In this document: piece after piece, positions 1 to 9,290 of the stretch
How positions within the stretch are numbered: position 1 is the stretch's first letter
Layout: each line of letters starts with the position of its first letter
Assembly (NCBI GenBank): GCA_012845835.1
Contig: JABAKD010000035.1
Span: forward strand, 764,246 to 828,245
Length of the DNA stretch: 64,000 nt
DNA from: Undaria pinnatifida
Lineage: Eukaryota > Sar > Phaeophyceae > Laminariales > Alariaceae
Direction: 5' to 3'
Translations under genes and position numbers: made by a program
Notes under the pieces: model-generated
Seen by the model: only the letters and a program-made list of their open reading frames with translations
Database searches by the model: none
What the model was told of the DNA's origin: nothing

Positions 1-146
1 GATCAATGCGGTAATTCATAGTCGTATGAGCGATAGCATTGGGCACACCTGGCCGAGCTGTGTAGGCGACGACCTGCACGCGGAGCGCGTAGGGGAGCAG
101 AGTCAGAGCTTACAGGTCGAAGGTGTGATGCAGACTAGTTTAAGTT
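1..146 (+). repeat. Terminal repeat A1 of the DIRS-like element (partial)
   Basis: The sequence from base 1 to the ACTAGTTTAAGTTC motif at about 133-146 recurs almost unchanged at 2197-2344 (A2) and in reverse complement at about 17660-17830. After the ACTAGTTTAAGTTC motif the copies diverge, which marks the inner boundary. The outer part of A1 is outside the window. Confidence 0.85.
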
Positions 147-149
147 CCA

Positions 150-1255
150 GTTGTCTCTATCCCGGGTGATTGTGGGCCTGTCTCTGGCTCTGGTGGCAAC
201 GCCGGGAACTACTTCTTTGTGAGGTATTACGTAGACGATGGCATTGTCGTCGAGTTCCAATGGTGGCCGGACGGTCGTCGTTGTTTGCACGCTGTCCAGT
301 CGCTGGCATCGGACCATTTTTGCTTGTTGGGCGAACGTGGTGACTGGGACACGCAACTGGAGGTGTTTGGGTTGGATCATTGTAACGGAGGCGCTTACGG
401 TTACGTTGCCGTCCCATAAGCGCCTCAAGCTGCAAAATCTCCTTGTGGAGTGGCCCTCGTCTCGTACATCTGCTTTAGCGAAGAAGGTGTCGCAGCTCGT
501 TGGCTTCCTTATACATGTCTCCTTTGCTGTGCGTCCGGGGCGGTTTTTCGTGAACCGTTTGTTGGCTTCGGTGGGTATGCCGCGCATATCTGCCGGATCT
601 GATTTTGGCTTTCGTACGGCCAACCTCGGGCGGCGCCTCGTCTTGGGACCCGAGTTTCAAGGGAACCTCGAGTTTTGGCGGTGGTTTATTGAGGAGGGAT
701 TGGACGCGCGCGGAGGAACCTTGTCGGCTCCGATGTATCATTTGCTTGAGCGCCCCTCCCAACGTACTCCGTTTTCGGATGCATCCAAAACCGCTGTCGG
801 GGGTTTCTGCCTTGAAACTGGGGTGTACTGGAGATACGATACTGACGCCGGGGAACGATCTCGATTTTGCGGGTCGAGCAAGTCAGTTGCAGGCGAGAAC
901 GATATATCGATTAACGTCCTCGAACTGCTCGTAGGTATGGTCGTCTCCCCGTGGGTCATCGTATCTCCGTGCGCCGAGCGCCCGGCCGCGTTGGGGGACT
1001 GCGTGTTGTGGCGTGGCGACAACGAAGCAGCCGTAGAGTGGGTGCGGCGTTGTCGAGGCGGGAAGGAGCCGAGATCGGGCGCGTTGATGCGCCTCCTTGG
1101 TGTGCTCAAATTGTCCTCTGGTTGGCACTTTGACGCGAAACACGTAGGTGGTATTTTTAACGTTGCCGCGGACGGTATCTCACGTTGGGATCGCGCTTCC
1201 GTCCTCGTTAATATGCGTGCTGTCCGTGGAATATGCTGCTCGCGGGCGAGAAGCT
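150..1255 (+). pseudogene. DIRS-type reverse transcriptase (palm/thumb) and RNase H, frameshifted
   Basis: In one frame, bases 150-370 encode the RT catalytic motif YVDD (228-239) followed by GIVVEFQWWPDG. Near 370 the reading passes to a second frame, which runs to 1255. This second part contains the RT thumb/connection (KRLKLQNLL, LVGFLIHVSFAVRPG) and an RNase H domain with FSDASKTAVGG, ISINVLELL, WRGDNEAAVEW and FNVAADGISRW. The acidic residues of these motifs match the RNase H active site of DIRS elements. The N-terminal RT fingers and the whole gag are missing. The enzyme would normally copy the element RNA into a circular DNA. One frameshift and the missing N-terminus make it non-functional. 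The domain assignment is confident. Confidence 0.85.
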
Positions 1256-1832
1256 GATCCCCACGTGGCGTGCCGGGGGTCGTGTTTTGTGGCCGGCCCT
1301 GTGCGCTTCGTTCTGTCTCTTGACTCGCGCGTCAGAAATGTTCGCGGAAACCCGGTTACGAGTTCACGAGACTTATTGTTTGCGGCGTGCTGATGTTGCC
1401 TTCTTTCGCGGAAATATTCAGCCTACTGTTGCGCAGTGGTCAACCGCGGATCATGTTGAGGTTCGGTTTCGCGGGTCGAAGGGTGACCAACTGCGGAAAG
1501 GGGCGGTTGTCACGCATGTGCGAAAGGGTCCGTCGATGCGCGTGGGGGAAGGTGGCGGCGCAGTCGATCTAATGATCGAATTGATGTTTTGTTACTTGTT
1601 TCTTCCCTCTTCGGCCCCCTTGGTTGCGCGTGGCGTTCGAAATGGCAGATGATCCATGTGGACACAACATCAAGCGACGGTAGCTTTGCGGAAAGTGGTT
1701 GCGTTGGCGGGTGTGCGTGCGAAGGAGTACGCCTTGCACTCCCTGAGGATTGGAGGCGCAACGCACTTGTCGGCAGGGGGTGCAACACCGGCGGTGTTGC
1801 AGCGTGAGGGCAGATGGGCGTTGACTAGTTAG
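1233..1832 (+). pseudogene. DIRS-type tyrosine recombinase (YR), two in-frame stops
   Basis: This frame overlaps the end of the RNase H reading and is broken by a TGA at 1650-1652. The N-terminal part has LLTRASEMFAETRLRVHE, which carries the first catalytic arginine. Past the stop, the same frame encodes YALHSLRIGGATHLSAGG (starting at about 1728) with the HxxR box, then VLQREGRW. The frame ends at a TAG (1830-1832) close to the position where the nucleophilic tyrosine is expected; reading through continues with ANAELQRSV. The protein would cut and rejoin DNA to insert the circular copy. The family is certain, and loss of function is likely from either stop. Confidence 0.8.
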
Positions 1833-1953
1833 GCAAACGCGGAATTACAAAGAAGTGTGTTATCCCGTGTGCACTCTACGACTCGAGGGTAGGGGGGGGC
1901 GGGGGGGGTGGGACTACATTCGTAATACGGGTCAACTACCAGTTTGTGCTGGA

Positions 1954-2130
1954 GGCTGGCGTCGAGAGTTCGATGTCGCCAGTTGGGTTGGGAGTTGACT
2001 CGTGTATATGGATGTTAGCGTGGGGTTGCAGGCGGGGCAGCCCCGGGGTATTCCCATCTCCAACCCCCCTCTCCGGGCGGGGGGGTCGCGCATTAATATA
2101 TATAATACAACTTCGAAAGCAAAGTGCAAA
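1954..2130 (+). repeat. Split direct repeat B1 of the DIRS-like element
   Basis: About 177 bases starting GGCTGGCGTCGAGAG and ending CAAAGTGCAAA. A second copy (B2) lies at 2883-3054 with a few substitutions and small length differences at G and AT runs. B1 abuts A2 directly at 2130/2131. A G-rich tract precedes it at 1889-1910. Confidence 0.85.
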
Positions 2131-2344
2131 GCAGAATATTATCGAAGTATGAGAAAATATGGGTTTTGTACGTACGTAAGAAGTTTGACCAATCAGATCA
2201 ATGCGGTAATTCATAGTCGTATGAGCGATAGCATTGGGCACACCTGGCCCAGCTGTGTAGGCGACGACCTGCACGCGGAGCGCGTAGGGGAGCAGAGTCA
2301 GAGCTTACAGGTCCAAGGTGCGATACAGACTAGTTTAAGTTCCC
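2131..2344 (+). repeat. Split direct repeat A2 of the DIRS-like element
   Basis: It begins right after B1 with GCAGAATATTATCG and ends in ACTAGTTTAAGTTC. It matches 1-146 from base 2197 onward and, in full, the reverse complement of 17660-17885. Comparison with the reversed copy defines its outer 65 bases, which precede the window in A1. Confidence 0.85.
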
Positions 2345-2882
2345 ACCCACCCGCCCGTGCTTTTGAGGGAGTCAGTGGAGGGGGAGTTAATCGGTCGCAG
2401 TAACGTTGCGCGTGTTTTTACTGTTTTGGTAAACGTACCCGTTTTCGCTGAAGATTCGACGGGGTTTCGTAGATTGCGCAGGTTTGCGGTGGATGCTAGC
2501 CGCATCAGTGTTATAGCGTGGTGCAAGGGGTGTTCGTTGTTGTGTTTTTTTTTTTTCAGCATGTGAAATATCTGAGTATCCTTCCGTGCGGTGGGGTTAC
2601 GTATGACTGTTTTACGCAGATATTATGTTGATAGTTAACAGCGAACGTTGTGGCAGTGCATCGGCTCGGATTTAGCGCGCAATCTGAAAGTGTGGGAGAG
2701 GGGAATTATCCGTATATTGGCAAGTAAGTGCATTTGTTTAATGTGCATGGTGTGTGCAGGCGTGCATATTTTATAGGATATTTATTACACGCGTGTGTAC
2801 GTTTTTTTATATGCTGCACGTTATAGGCGGCTGCCTCGTATGTCTTCTTCGAGTTGCCAACGACTGTTCGTCGTTGGTTGTT
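2345..2882 (+). other. Unique spacer between A2 and B2
   Basis: About 540 bases between the two terminal repeats. No convincing coding region is seen; a short open frame (2357-2566) has no recognisable motif. A run of ten T lies near 2547. In split direct repeat elements this position is part of the 3' terminal region. Confidence 0.4.
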
Positions 2883-3054
2883 GGCTGGCGTCGAGAGTTC
2901 GATGTCGCCAGTTGGGTTGGGAGTTGACTCGTGTATACGGATGTTAGCGTGGGGTTGCCGGCGGGGCAGCCCCGGGGTATTCCCATCTCCAACCCCCCTC
3001 TCCGGGCGGGGGGTTGCGCATTAATATAATACAACTTCGAAAGCAAAGTGCAAA
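2883..3054 (+). repeat. Split direct repeat B2, right end of the DIRS-like element
   Basis: Second copy of B1. Its end (CAAAGTGCAAA at 3044-3054) marks the right end of the element, because the sequence after it is unrelated to A2. Confidence 0.85.
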
Positions 3055-3667
3055 CGGTGTCCTCTTTTCGGTGTATTTGCCCGATTTTTTTGTATATTGT
3101 GGTCTGCGCTACCGACCATTTCCTAGTGTCGTTCTAAGGGGTCGACTGGGTTTGTTTGGTCCCTATGTGGCAGGTAACTTGCGTGTATCGTATCAGAGCT
3201 AGTTCCAACGAACTGATGTGTCTCAGGTGTGTTCGCGATATCTCGGGCATGATGTTCACCGTGAGGATAACGCCTTGGCAATAGGAAAAGCCTGCAACAA
3301 CACCAGCGCACTGCCGTACACATTACAGCAAGAGCCTGCATCAACAACAGCGCACTGCCGTACACATTACAATAGGTCGTGCTGCACTCCTTCCCGCGCT
3401 TCGGTAGGGGAGGGAAATTCAAAATGTGTAAAGTATTGGAGTGTAATACAGCAGTAGTGTTGCGGCCTTTCAAATCACGTTTTGTAGTTTTTAAGCAACA
3501 CAGTTTCGTGGTCGCATTCCTGCTTCAAATGCGCGTATTTTGACATATGTTACACCTCCATTGGCCCCGGGGACGGTGAGTTAGTGGCCCCGGAATCGTA
3601 AAGACACTTCCCCGCGTTAAAGGCACTCTCCAAAGAAAAACGCGGTGTGTCTTTAAGGCGGGGTCGA
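3055..3667. other. Gene-free flank with a 44-bp tandem duplication
   Basis: No recognisable gene. Bases 3291-3334 and 3335-3371 form a direct tandem duplication of about 44 bases sharing GCGCACTGCCGTACACATTA. The rest shows no repeat structure I can identify. Confidence 0.4.
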
Positions 3668-4080
3668 CTGTACTCTGTTGTACCGATGATATGATATGAT
3701 ACAACATGTACTGCTGTGTGTGCATTCTTTCAGCATTTCACTTTCACGTACAAAACTCAACTCCGACTTACTGTGCCCTGCCCGGGTGTTCCGCCAGGCA
3801 GCCACAACACGGAATCAGACATGTTAGTCCTGCAGTACGTTTACTACTACTACAGATCACTTCAGTCATCCTTCAATCTCAATCAATCTCAATCTTGTGG
3901 GGTAGTGTGTAATTCTCAAATCAACATGAAACAAGCCAAAACGAAGAAAACATCAGCAGCAAGCAAAATAGCACGTGCCTGGTGCGGGCCTAAGCCCTCG
4001 CTGATGGCCCGTTGTTCGTTTCTCCTTCACTCGCGCTCGCTTCGGGTATCTCCTCCTTTTGCGTGCATGTTCCAACCCCC
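3668..4080. repeat. Dispersed repeat Y, copy 1
   Basis: About 410 bases that recur at 18158-18569 in the same orientation with scattered substitutions. Shared landmarks are GTACCGATGATATGATATGA and the AATCTCAATCAATCTCAATC run. In the second copy the minus strand of this block is the 3' end of a longer open frame, so Y is probably the tail of an element. It abuts repeat X1 directly. Confidence 0.75.
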
Positions 4081-4179
4081 AGGAATGACGAGGTACTATG
4101 GTTTGATTTTGCGAGTTGATGATTATGTCTGTTTGAGTCGGTACCGCCATATTGGACAATTCCGTTCTAATCTGGCAAA

Positions 4180-4448
4180 TGTTAAGATACGGCCTCGAAA
4201 GGCCTGTAGGTATCCGAATTTAAGATCATTTGGATGGGTTTCGTATGATAAGGTTGGCGGTTTATATTCGGGGAAGTTAGGAATTAGATCGGAGGCACGC
4301 GCCTCCGATCTCAGAAGCTATCCCGGGCTCTGGTGGAAACGAATAAAGCTACATCTCTACGAAGGAACGAAAGTGAGTACTCTCCGAGGACCTGCTCAAT
4401 TGGCAGGCCTGCAGGGGGCACTCTGTGTCCCCCACCTTTAATTTCACA
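4180..4448 (+). repeat. 5' LTR of Ty3-1
   Basis: Bounded by TG...CA. It contains a perfect 10-base inverted repeat GATCGGAGGC / GCCTCCGATC with a 4-base loop at 4287-4310, a feature also kept in the other close LTR copies at 10 kb and 32 kb. Confidence 0.9.
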
Positions 4449-4450
4449 TG

Positions 4451-4466
4451 TGGCGTCGACGGCAGG
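4451..4466 (+). promoter_or_regulatory. Candidate primer binding site of Ty3-1
   Basis: TGGCGTCGACGGCAGG starts two bases after the 5' LTR. Position and leading TGG are as expected for pairing with the CCA end of a tRNA. I cannot say which tRNA. Confidence 0.35.
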
Positions 4467-5020
4467 AAGAGGCCACGGCGCGAGAAACCGTGGGTTCGGA
4501 CTCGCGTCGTGCTCCCGAGGCCTGGTGTTCCTGAGGGGGACACTACAGGCCCAAAGAGCCGAGGACTGGTGTTCCCAGAGGGGGACATTGCAGACCCAAA
4601 TGCCCAACGAGGCTACCGACGGGTTGGCACCGTCGGTGTTGGACTCTTTTTCGGGTGCAGCGAGGGCGGCTTTTTACGAGTTTCCGCCAGCGAGTGAAGA
4701 GGACCCGAGGCGAGAAACCCCAGGTTCGGACTCGCATCTTGCTCCCGAGGCCTGGTGCTCCCGGAAGGGGACACTACAGGCCCAAAGAGCCGAGGACAGA
4801 TGCAGACCCACAAATGTCCAACGAGGCTACCGACGGGTTGGCACCGTCGGTTTTGGCCATTTTTCGGGCGAAGTTAGAGCGTATTCTCGCGCTTTTCCGC
4901 CAACGAGCGAAAAAAAAGACCCGAGGCGAAATACCACGGGTTCGTATTCGCGTCGTGCTCCCGAGGCCTGATGTTCCTGGACGGGGACATTACAGGCCCA
5001 AATTTCAACACGGATTTGAC
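4467..5020 (+). pseudogene. Tandemly repeated linker region upstream of NADAR in Ty3-1
   Basis: Two to three degenerate copies of a roughly 220-base unit. Each copy encodes, across shifting frames, a peptide with NEATDGLAPSVLDSFSG, then DPRRET, APEAWCSRKGTLQAQRAED and a second WCS..GTLQTQ motif. The same unit occurs about four times at 62.56-63.6 kb in Ty3-3 and about once at 37.08-37.29 kb in Ty3-2. The conserved peptide in one frame suggests a translated spacer that links gag to NADAR. It has no known fold. Small indels break it here. Confidence 0.6.
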
Positions 5021-5535
5021 CCTTCTCTCGAATACTCCACAGCCAAAGTGGTGTTATTCTGGCAGCCCCCATCCTATTTCCCACCGTGGTCTCCTTCGTC
5101 GTTTGCCGTGGACGACGTACCATATTCTTGCGCGGAGCAGTACATGATGACCGAAAAGACCAAGTTTTTGCAAGACCATCGAGCAGTGGGGCTCATTATG
5201 TCGTCGCCTCGTCCAAGCACACGCAAACGCATCGGTCGAGGCGTGCGCAACTTTGACTCCGCTGTTGGGGACAGGGAGAAGCAAAACGCCGTGTCACCTG
5301 GCACCTACGCCAAATTCACGCAGAATCCAGCCATAAAAAAAAAAATCACCTTTTGAGCTCTGACAACAAGCTTCTGGCTGTATCCAGCCCTCTGAACCCA
5401 GTGTGGGGCATGGGTCTCCGGGCGGATGGTCCCAGGGCCAACAACCCATGCCAGGGGAGAGGAAAAACTTGCTCGGTGAGGCACTTTCTGCCGTTCGCGC
5501 AGCTTTTTGCGACAATGAGACCGGGTCGGCGCACC
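5021..5535 (+). pseudogene. NADAR (YbiA-like) domain in Ty3-1, frameshifted
   Basis: NADAR proteins are small alpha-helical enzymes that act on ADP-ribose derivatives; studied members remove ADP-ribose from guanine. The frame at 5021-5335 gives VVLFWQPPS, SSFAVDDVPYSCAEQYMMTE with the typical glutamate after the tyrosine, EKTKFLQDH, GRGVRNFD and AKFTQNPA. These follow the family order FW, Y-x-x-x-E, eK, GR-V, KF-QNP. After a run of A (about 5335-5345) the frame changes and continues SSPLNPVWGMGLRAD, the family's WGIGL box. A third frame gives GERKNLLGEALSAVR, the usual NADAR C-terminus. Total length of about 165 codons is normal for the family. The tryptophan of the FDxxxWD box is replaced (AVGD). 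Two frameshifts make this copy a pseudogene. Confidence 0.8.
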
Positions 5536-6234
5536 CGGCCTCCCCTAGTCGGTTCCGCACCTGCACTGCGAGTGCACGAACCAAGAAATCTCGTCCGCGC
5601 CGCAACCGGACCGTTCACAGCGGCCGGCGCTCGCAAAGCTTCCCCTTCGGCGTTTCCGACCTATTTCTCGGGCGCGTTGGCCAATGAAAAGCCGTGAAGT
5701 TGTGGAGATAGCTTCTAGCGTCGGCCCTGACCTTGCGATGTCATAACACTGCCCCTGTTTCGTCGAGGGTACTGTGACGCTGGACGACATTTTGTTCACT
5801 ATGAAAATCGCGTATATCAGTCGAGCAACGCTCGACTCGGAGAGGCACTGGACTCCTATAGATTTGGGGACCGGCAGCATTGCTTGGGTTCCCAAACGCC
5901 TCCGAGGATAATGAGGGGAACAAAGTTCCGCATATCCTCCGGCCACAAGACACAGGAGAGCATTGGCAAAGTGGGGACCCTCAATGCACGAGTCCAGCGG
6001 TAGCTTGAGTTCGTCACCGCGTTCGATTGCACACTCGAGTACCGCAAAGGCAGCGCCAAGGGCATCGCCGATTTTTCCGGCCCGTTTTCCAGAGCCCGCT
6101 ACGGAGTACGACCGCAGTGGCTTGAAAAAATTCAACCTCGTGGGGTTGACAAGCCTCAACCCCGTTGGAGATAGCGGTATCTACCTCCTACGGACCCGCG
6201 GGCTGCGCGCTCCCCCCTCGCCGATCCCAGGAGT
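5536..6234 (+). pseudogene. Protease-to-RNase H deletion junction in Ty3-1
   Basis: Bases 5755-5805 match the start of the protease seen in Ty3-2 (GTVTLDDILFT). Within a few bases the sequence becomes the end of RNase H (RATLDSERHWTPIDL, 5821-5860), followed by a remnant resembling NARVQRRLEFLTAFDY. The same features in Ty3-2 are about 2 kb apart, so protease, RT and most of RNase H were removed in one deletion. Short homology around ATCGCGTAT/ATTGCAATA may have guided it. Confidence 0.7.
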
Positions 6235-6395
6235 CGGTTCGGGTGGACTCGCGCCCCTCGCCAAAAGCACTGTCTTGGGTGGGCTCGTGCCCCACACCGA
6301 AAGCACTGCTTTGGGTGGACTCGAAGCCCTCGCCGAAAGCACTGTCTTGGGTGGGCTCGTGCCCCGCACTGTACATGCTGCCTTGGGTGGGCTCC
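6235..6395 (+). repeat. 45-bp (15-codon) tandem repeat between RNase H and integrase in Ty3-1
   Basis: About 3.5 copies of a 45-base unit encoding STVLGGLVPHTE-like peptides. Ty3-2 has a single equivalent (GLDGLMLRTE, about 40540), so the copy number differs between elements. The period is a multiple of three, so the frame is kept. Confidence 0.7.
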
Positions 6396-6804
6396 CTCTC
6401 ACCTCTACCGCGTTTCACGATTTTCGCACACACGAGCCACGTATAAGGATTGACGGCCTTTCTGTTTCCCCGGGGAGATTCGTCGCTCGTGTTTCTGCCT
6501 CCGTCGCCACTACCGAAGGCTGTACCGGCCGCGGGTCGATTTCACCTGCCGCCGACACTGTTTTCGCTTCGGTTTTTGCCATACCCATCGAGGGCGGCAC
6601 GGGCTCCGCAGAAGCCCTGGCTGCAGCGACGTCCATCGCACAGCCGACTTATCTATCCCGGAGTTCTTTACAGGAGACGGCCCCGCCGCGACCACCGGTT
6701 CGACTGTGTCCGTCTCCGCCATGCTTGGCACTCCAGCCCCTCCGTCGTCGACGACGCGCCGACGAACAGCGATAACAACGGGTAATGCACCCCCGCTGTA
6801 GATT

Positions 6805-7641
6805 ATGGATTTGGGCCCGGCGGGGCCCCTCGGCCATCTTGCGCACGAAGTACAACCCCGTCGCGAGTTCCACGGCTGCAGCCGACCCCGTCGCCGCCGC
6901 GACCCCTGCTCTTGTCGACTCGCTGGTCCGCACGGTGCCACTACCGTCCAACCGCGACCACGCAGAGCCTATATGGGAACTCCTCTCTTACGGCTCACGC
7001 CTTCTCCTGGTGGCACGCCGACCGCATATACAAGGGACGCCCTTCGCAACGCTGCTGAATTGCGTTTCGCTGATTCCGTCGCACGTTACTCACATGGCGA
7101 TTGGAAGCGAGAGCAGCACGCTGAGCCGACGTGCCACGCTATGATGCGTTACGTTTCTATCGGCCGGCCATCGGTCCTGCCGCCCGACTTTTTGGCGTGC
7201 TACCTCTCGCGTAAGCGTCCCTCCCTCTCAGACATCCAGGAGCTGGCGGGTAAGGGTCGACTACATACAACCGACGACGACTTTGTCCTACTCGTCCGTA
7301 ACCCGACACTCCCGCAAACAAGCTCTGACAAACCGAACTCTGTGGGGCGAGCTGCTTGCTTGCTAAACAACGAGCCAGTTCGCATCTACGTCCCCCTGCT
7401 CATGCGCCCTTGGATCATGCAAGCTTGCCACTCGACGGCCTCCTGCCACCTTGGCACCACGCGCACGTTGCGCATGCTGGAGCGTTTTTATTGGTGGATT
7501 GGCATGAGTGTGTGTACCCGGTGGTGGCTTCGCCACTGCTTGAAGTGCCAAGCGCGAAAAACCCCACGGCTGACTGTCCGCTGGCTCATCATCACAATGC
7601 CTCTGCCGGAAGGTCCAGGTATCGCCGTCAGTGTTGACTAG
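6805..7641 (+). pseudogene. Ty3/gypsy integrase N-terminal zinc domain and start of core, Ty3-1
   Basis: The C-terminal part of this frame has MRPWIMQACHSTASCHLG, then MLERFYWWIGM and WLRHCLKCQARKTP. The H..H..C..C spacing is that of the integrase H2C2 zinc finger that precedes the DDE core. The core begins with PGIAVSVD, whose last residue (7636-7638) is the first catalytic aspartate, and the frame then ends in TAG. The related copy in Ty3-2 has tyrosine at that codon, so a single base change made the stop. The N-terminal 60-70 codons read like proline/arginine-rich linker and may be out of frame. Confidence 0.82.
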
Positions 7642-9290
7642 TTCGGCCCCCTTCCGGTCACACCGCGAGGCAACACCTACATCCTGCTGTTCACCGATCG
7701 CTTCAGTCGTCGGGCCGACATGTTCCCCGTCACGGCCGCTGAGTTCACCGCGGAAGGTACAGCCAATATCCTGGTGAACCAATACATCCCCTTGCGGGGT
7801 GCCCGTGCACCATACTCTCGGACAACGGACTGGAGTTCTGCTCCAAGCTTTCACAAGCTGTATATCAGCTGTTAGGTGTACACAAGCTTGCTACAAGCTC
7901 CTACCATCCCAACTGTAACGGGGGCGTTGAGCGGGTAAATCACACTGTGGCACAAATGCTGGCTATGGTCGTCAACGAGCGACAAGACGACTGGGACTTG
8001 CATCTGCCCCACGTCGAATTCGCTTACAACAACTCTGTCAGCGCGGCGACTGGTTTGGCGCCCAACGAGGTCCACATGGGCAGACTCCCACGGCTCCCCC
8101 TGACGATTTTCGACCGCAAAGGTGTCGTGGGACACCAGAGTCTGGCCCGTGACCACCTGGCCTATTGCGATTTGGCCACCGACCGGCAAAAGCGCGCGAA
8201 CGACATTGTCCGCGCACACCACGCCCTCACCGTTTCCCGTGTTAACCGCAGAAACTCCGCCCTCGCCGACGCGCTGCGTCCAGCACCTAACTTCACTGTG
8301 GGTGGTTGGGCATGGGTATACAATTCTGCCTCTACCATCCGCCAGGGTGTGAAGGCGAATACCGACGCCAAGGTACTCAAGGCCAAACTCGCGCTTAACT
8401 GGACGGGCCCATACAAGGTCCTGGCCGTCGGTCCCTGCTCCGCCGCCGAGACCCCGGACGGCTCGCCGCTCGGGAGCAACCTCCTTTATTTGGATCTCCC
8501 TTCCGACCTGCCTGGTTCGGACGCTCGTCGGCGTGTGGCTATCGAGCGCTGCAAACCCTGTGCCAACCTCCACGACAGCGGGGACATGCCCAAATACCTA
8601 CCGGCGGGGCTGACACAGTATGTGCTCAACAAATTTTCCAAGAAGTCCCCGCCGTACCACGTCACTCAAGACGACGTTTCGACTCCCCTCCAACGGCTGG
8701 AGGTGGAGCAGATCACTGGTCATCAGTCGGTACGGGGGCGAGGTGGCGTCATCGCGGTGCTATACAAGACGCATTGGGCGGGACTCTCCGAACCGTCCTG
8801 GGAGCGGGAAATGGACCTTCACCTCTCCCGCTCCCACATCTTGCGTTATTGGGCCGGAACCCCGGACCAGCACCGCCAAACCAACCGCCTTTACCGCCGA
8901 ATGCGGATCGGGGCGGCACAGCGTGAGCTCTCCCGCAACAACGGGGAACGTTTCCTAGCGCCGGGCTACGCCTGTGTTTCCCGCACCGATTGGCTCCGTC
9001 GCTACCACGACACCGTACTTCCTAAGGGAGCCCACTTTTGGTACAAGGGAGACGATGGTTTATGGTGGCTAGGAAAAATCAGCGCGAGCACTACCGAGGA
9101 TAAGGTATACCTGGTCCGCTTTCTGGACGACCCGGGACCGATTAAACTCCCTCTTCCCCCGGCGCGCTACACGACTTCAACGGGAGCCGTACGAGGCTCT
9201 TGGTGCTTGCAAGTTCACATCGCCAGTGCGTTTCCTCGGGGAATCCAACGTAACGTAGACGAATCTCGAGGCGCGGCCGTGGCCAGTTGA
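7642..9290 (+). pseudogene. Integrase core, C-terminal domain, chromodomain and Tudor-like segment, Ty3-1
   Basis: The core continues with GNTYILLFTDRFSRR and reaches the second aspartate in LSDNGLEF (7821-7823) and the glutamate in GGVERVNH (7929-7931). One base is missing near 7800 compared with Ty3-2, shifting the frame. From 7947 to 9290 the frame is open: integrase C-terminal domain, then a chromodomain-like block (about 8697-8870: LEVEQITGHQSV, VLYKTHWAGLSEPSWERE, HILRYW), then a Tudor-like block (about 9031-9200: FWYKGDDGLWWLGKI, YLVRFLDDPGPIKLPLP). Chromodomains guide chromovirus integration to marked histones. The downstream block suggests a second chromatin-binding module. Confidence 0.82.

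Larger units (their letters stand above)
1..3054 (+). mobile_element. DIRS/Ngaro-like tyrosine-recombinase retroelement, internally deleted and decayed
   Basis: The order of parts is repeat A1 (1-146), reverse transcriptase/RNase H (150-1255), tyrosine recombinase (1233-1832), B1 (1954-2130), A2 (2131-2344) and B2 (2883-3054). This A1-ORFs-B1-A2-B2 arrangement is the split direct repeat structure of Ngaro/PAT-type elements, which integrate with a tyrosine recombinase and leave no target duplication. The window starts inside A1. A2 begins about 65 bases upstream of the point matching base 1, so the true left end lies outside. A1 runs directly into the RT palm region, so gag and the RT N-terminus have been deleted. 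A gag of the same kind is present separately, reversed, at 16.9-17.6 kb next to another A repeat. The family assignment is strong; the copy is dead. Confidence 0.82.

Noticed and set aside
5021-5535. NADAR as a host gene hit by an insertion
   Set aside because: It lies between LTRs and recurs in three elements, always after the linker units and, in Ty3-2, directly before the protease.
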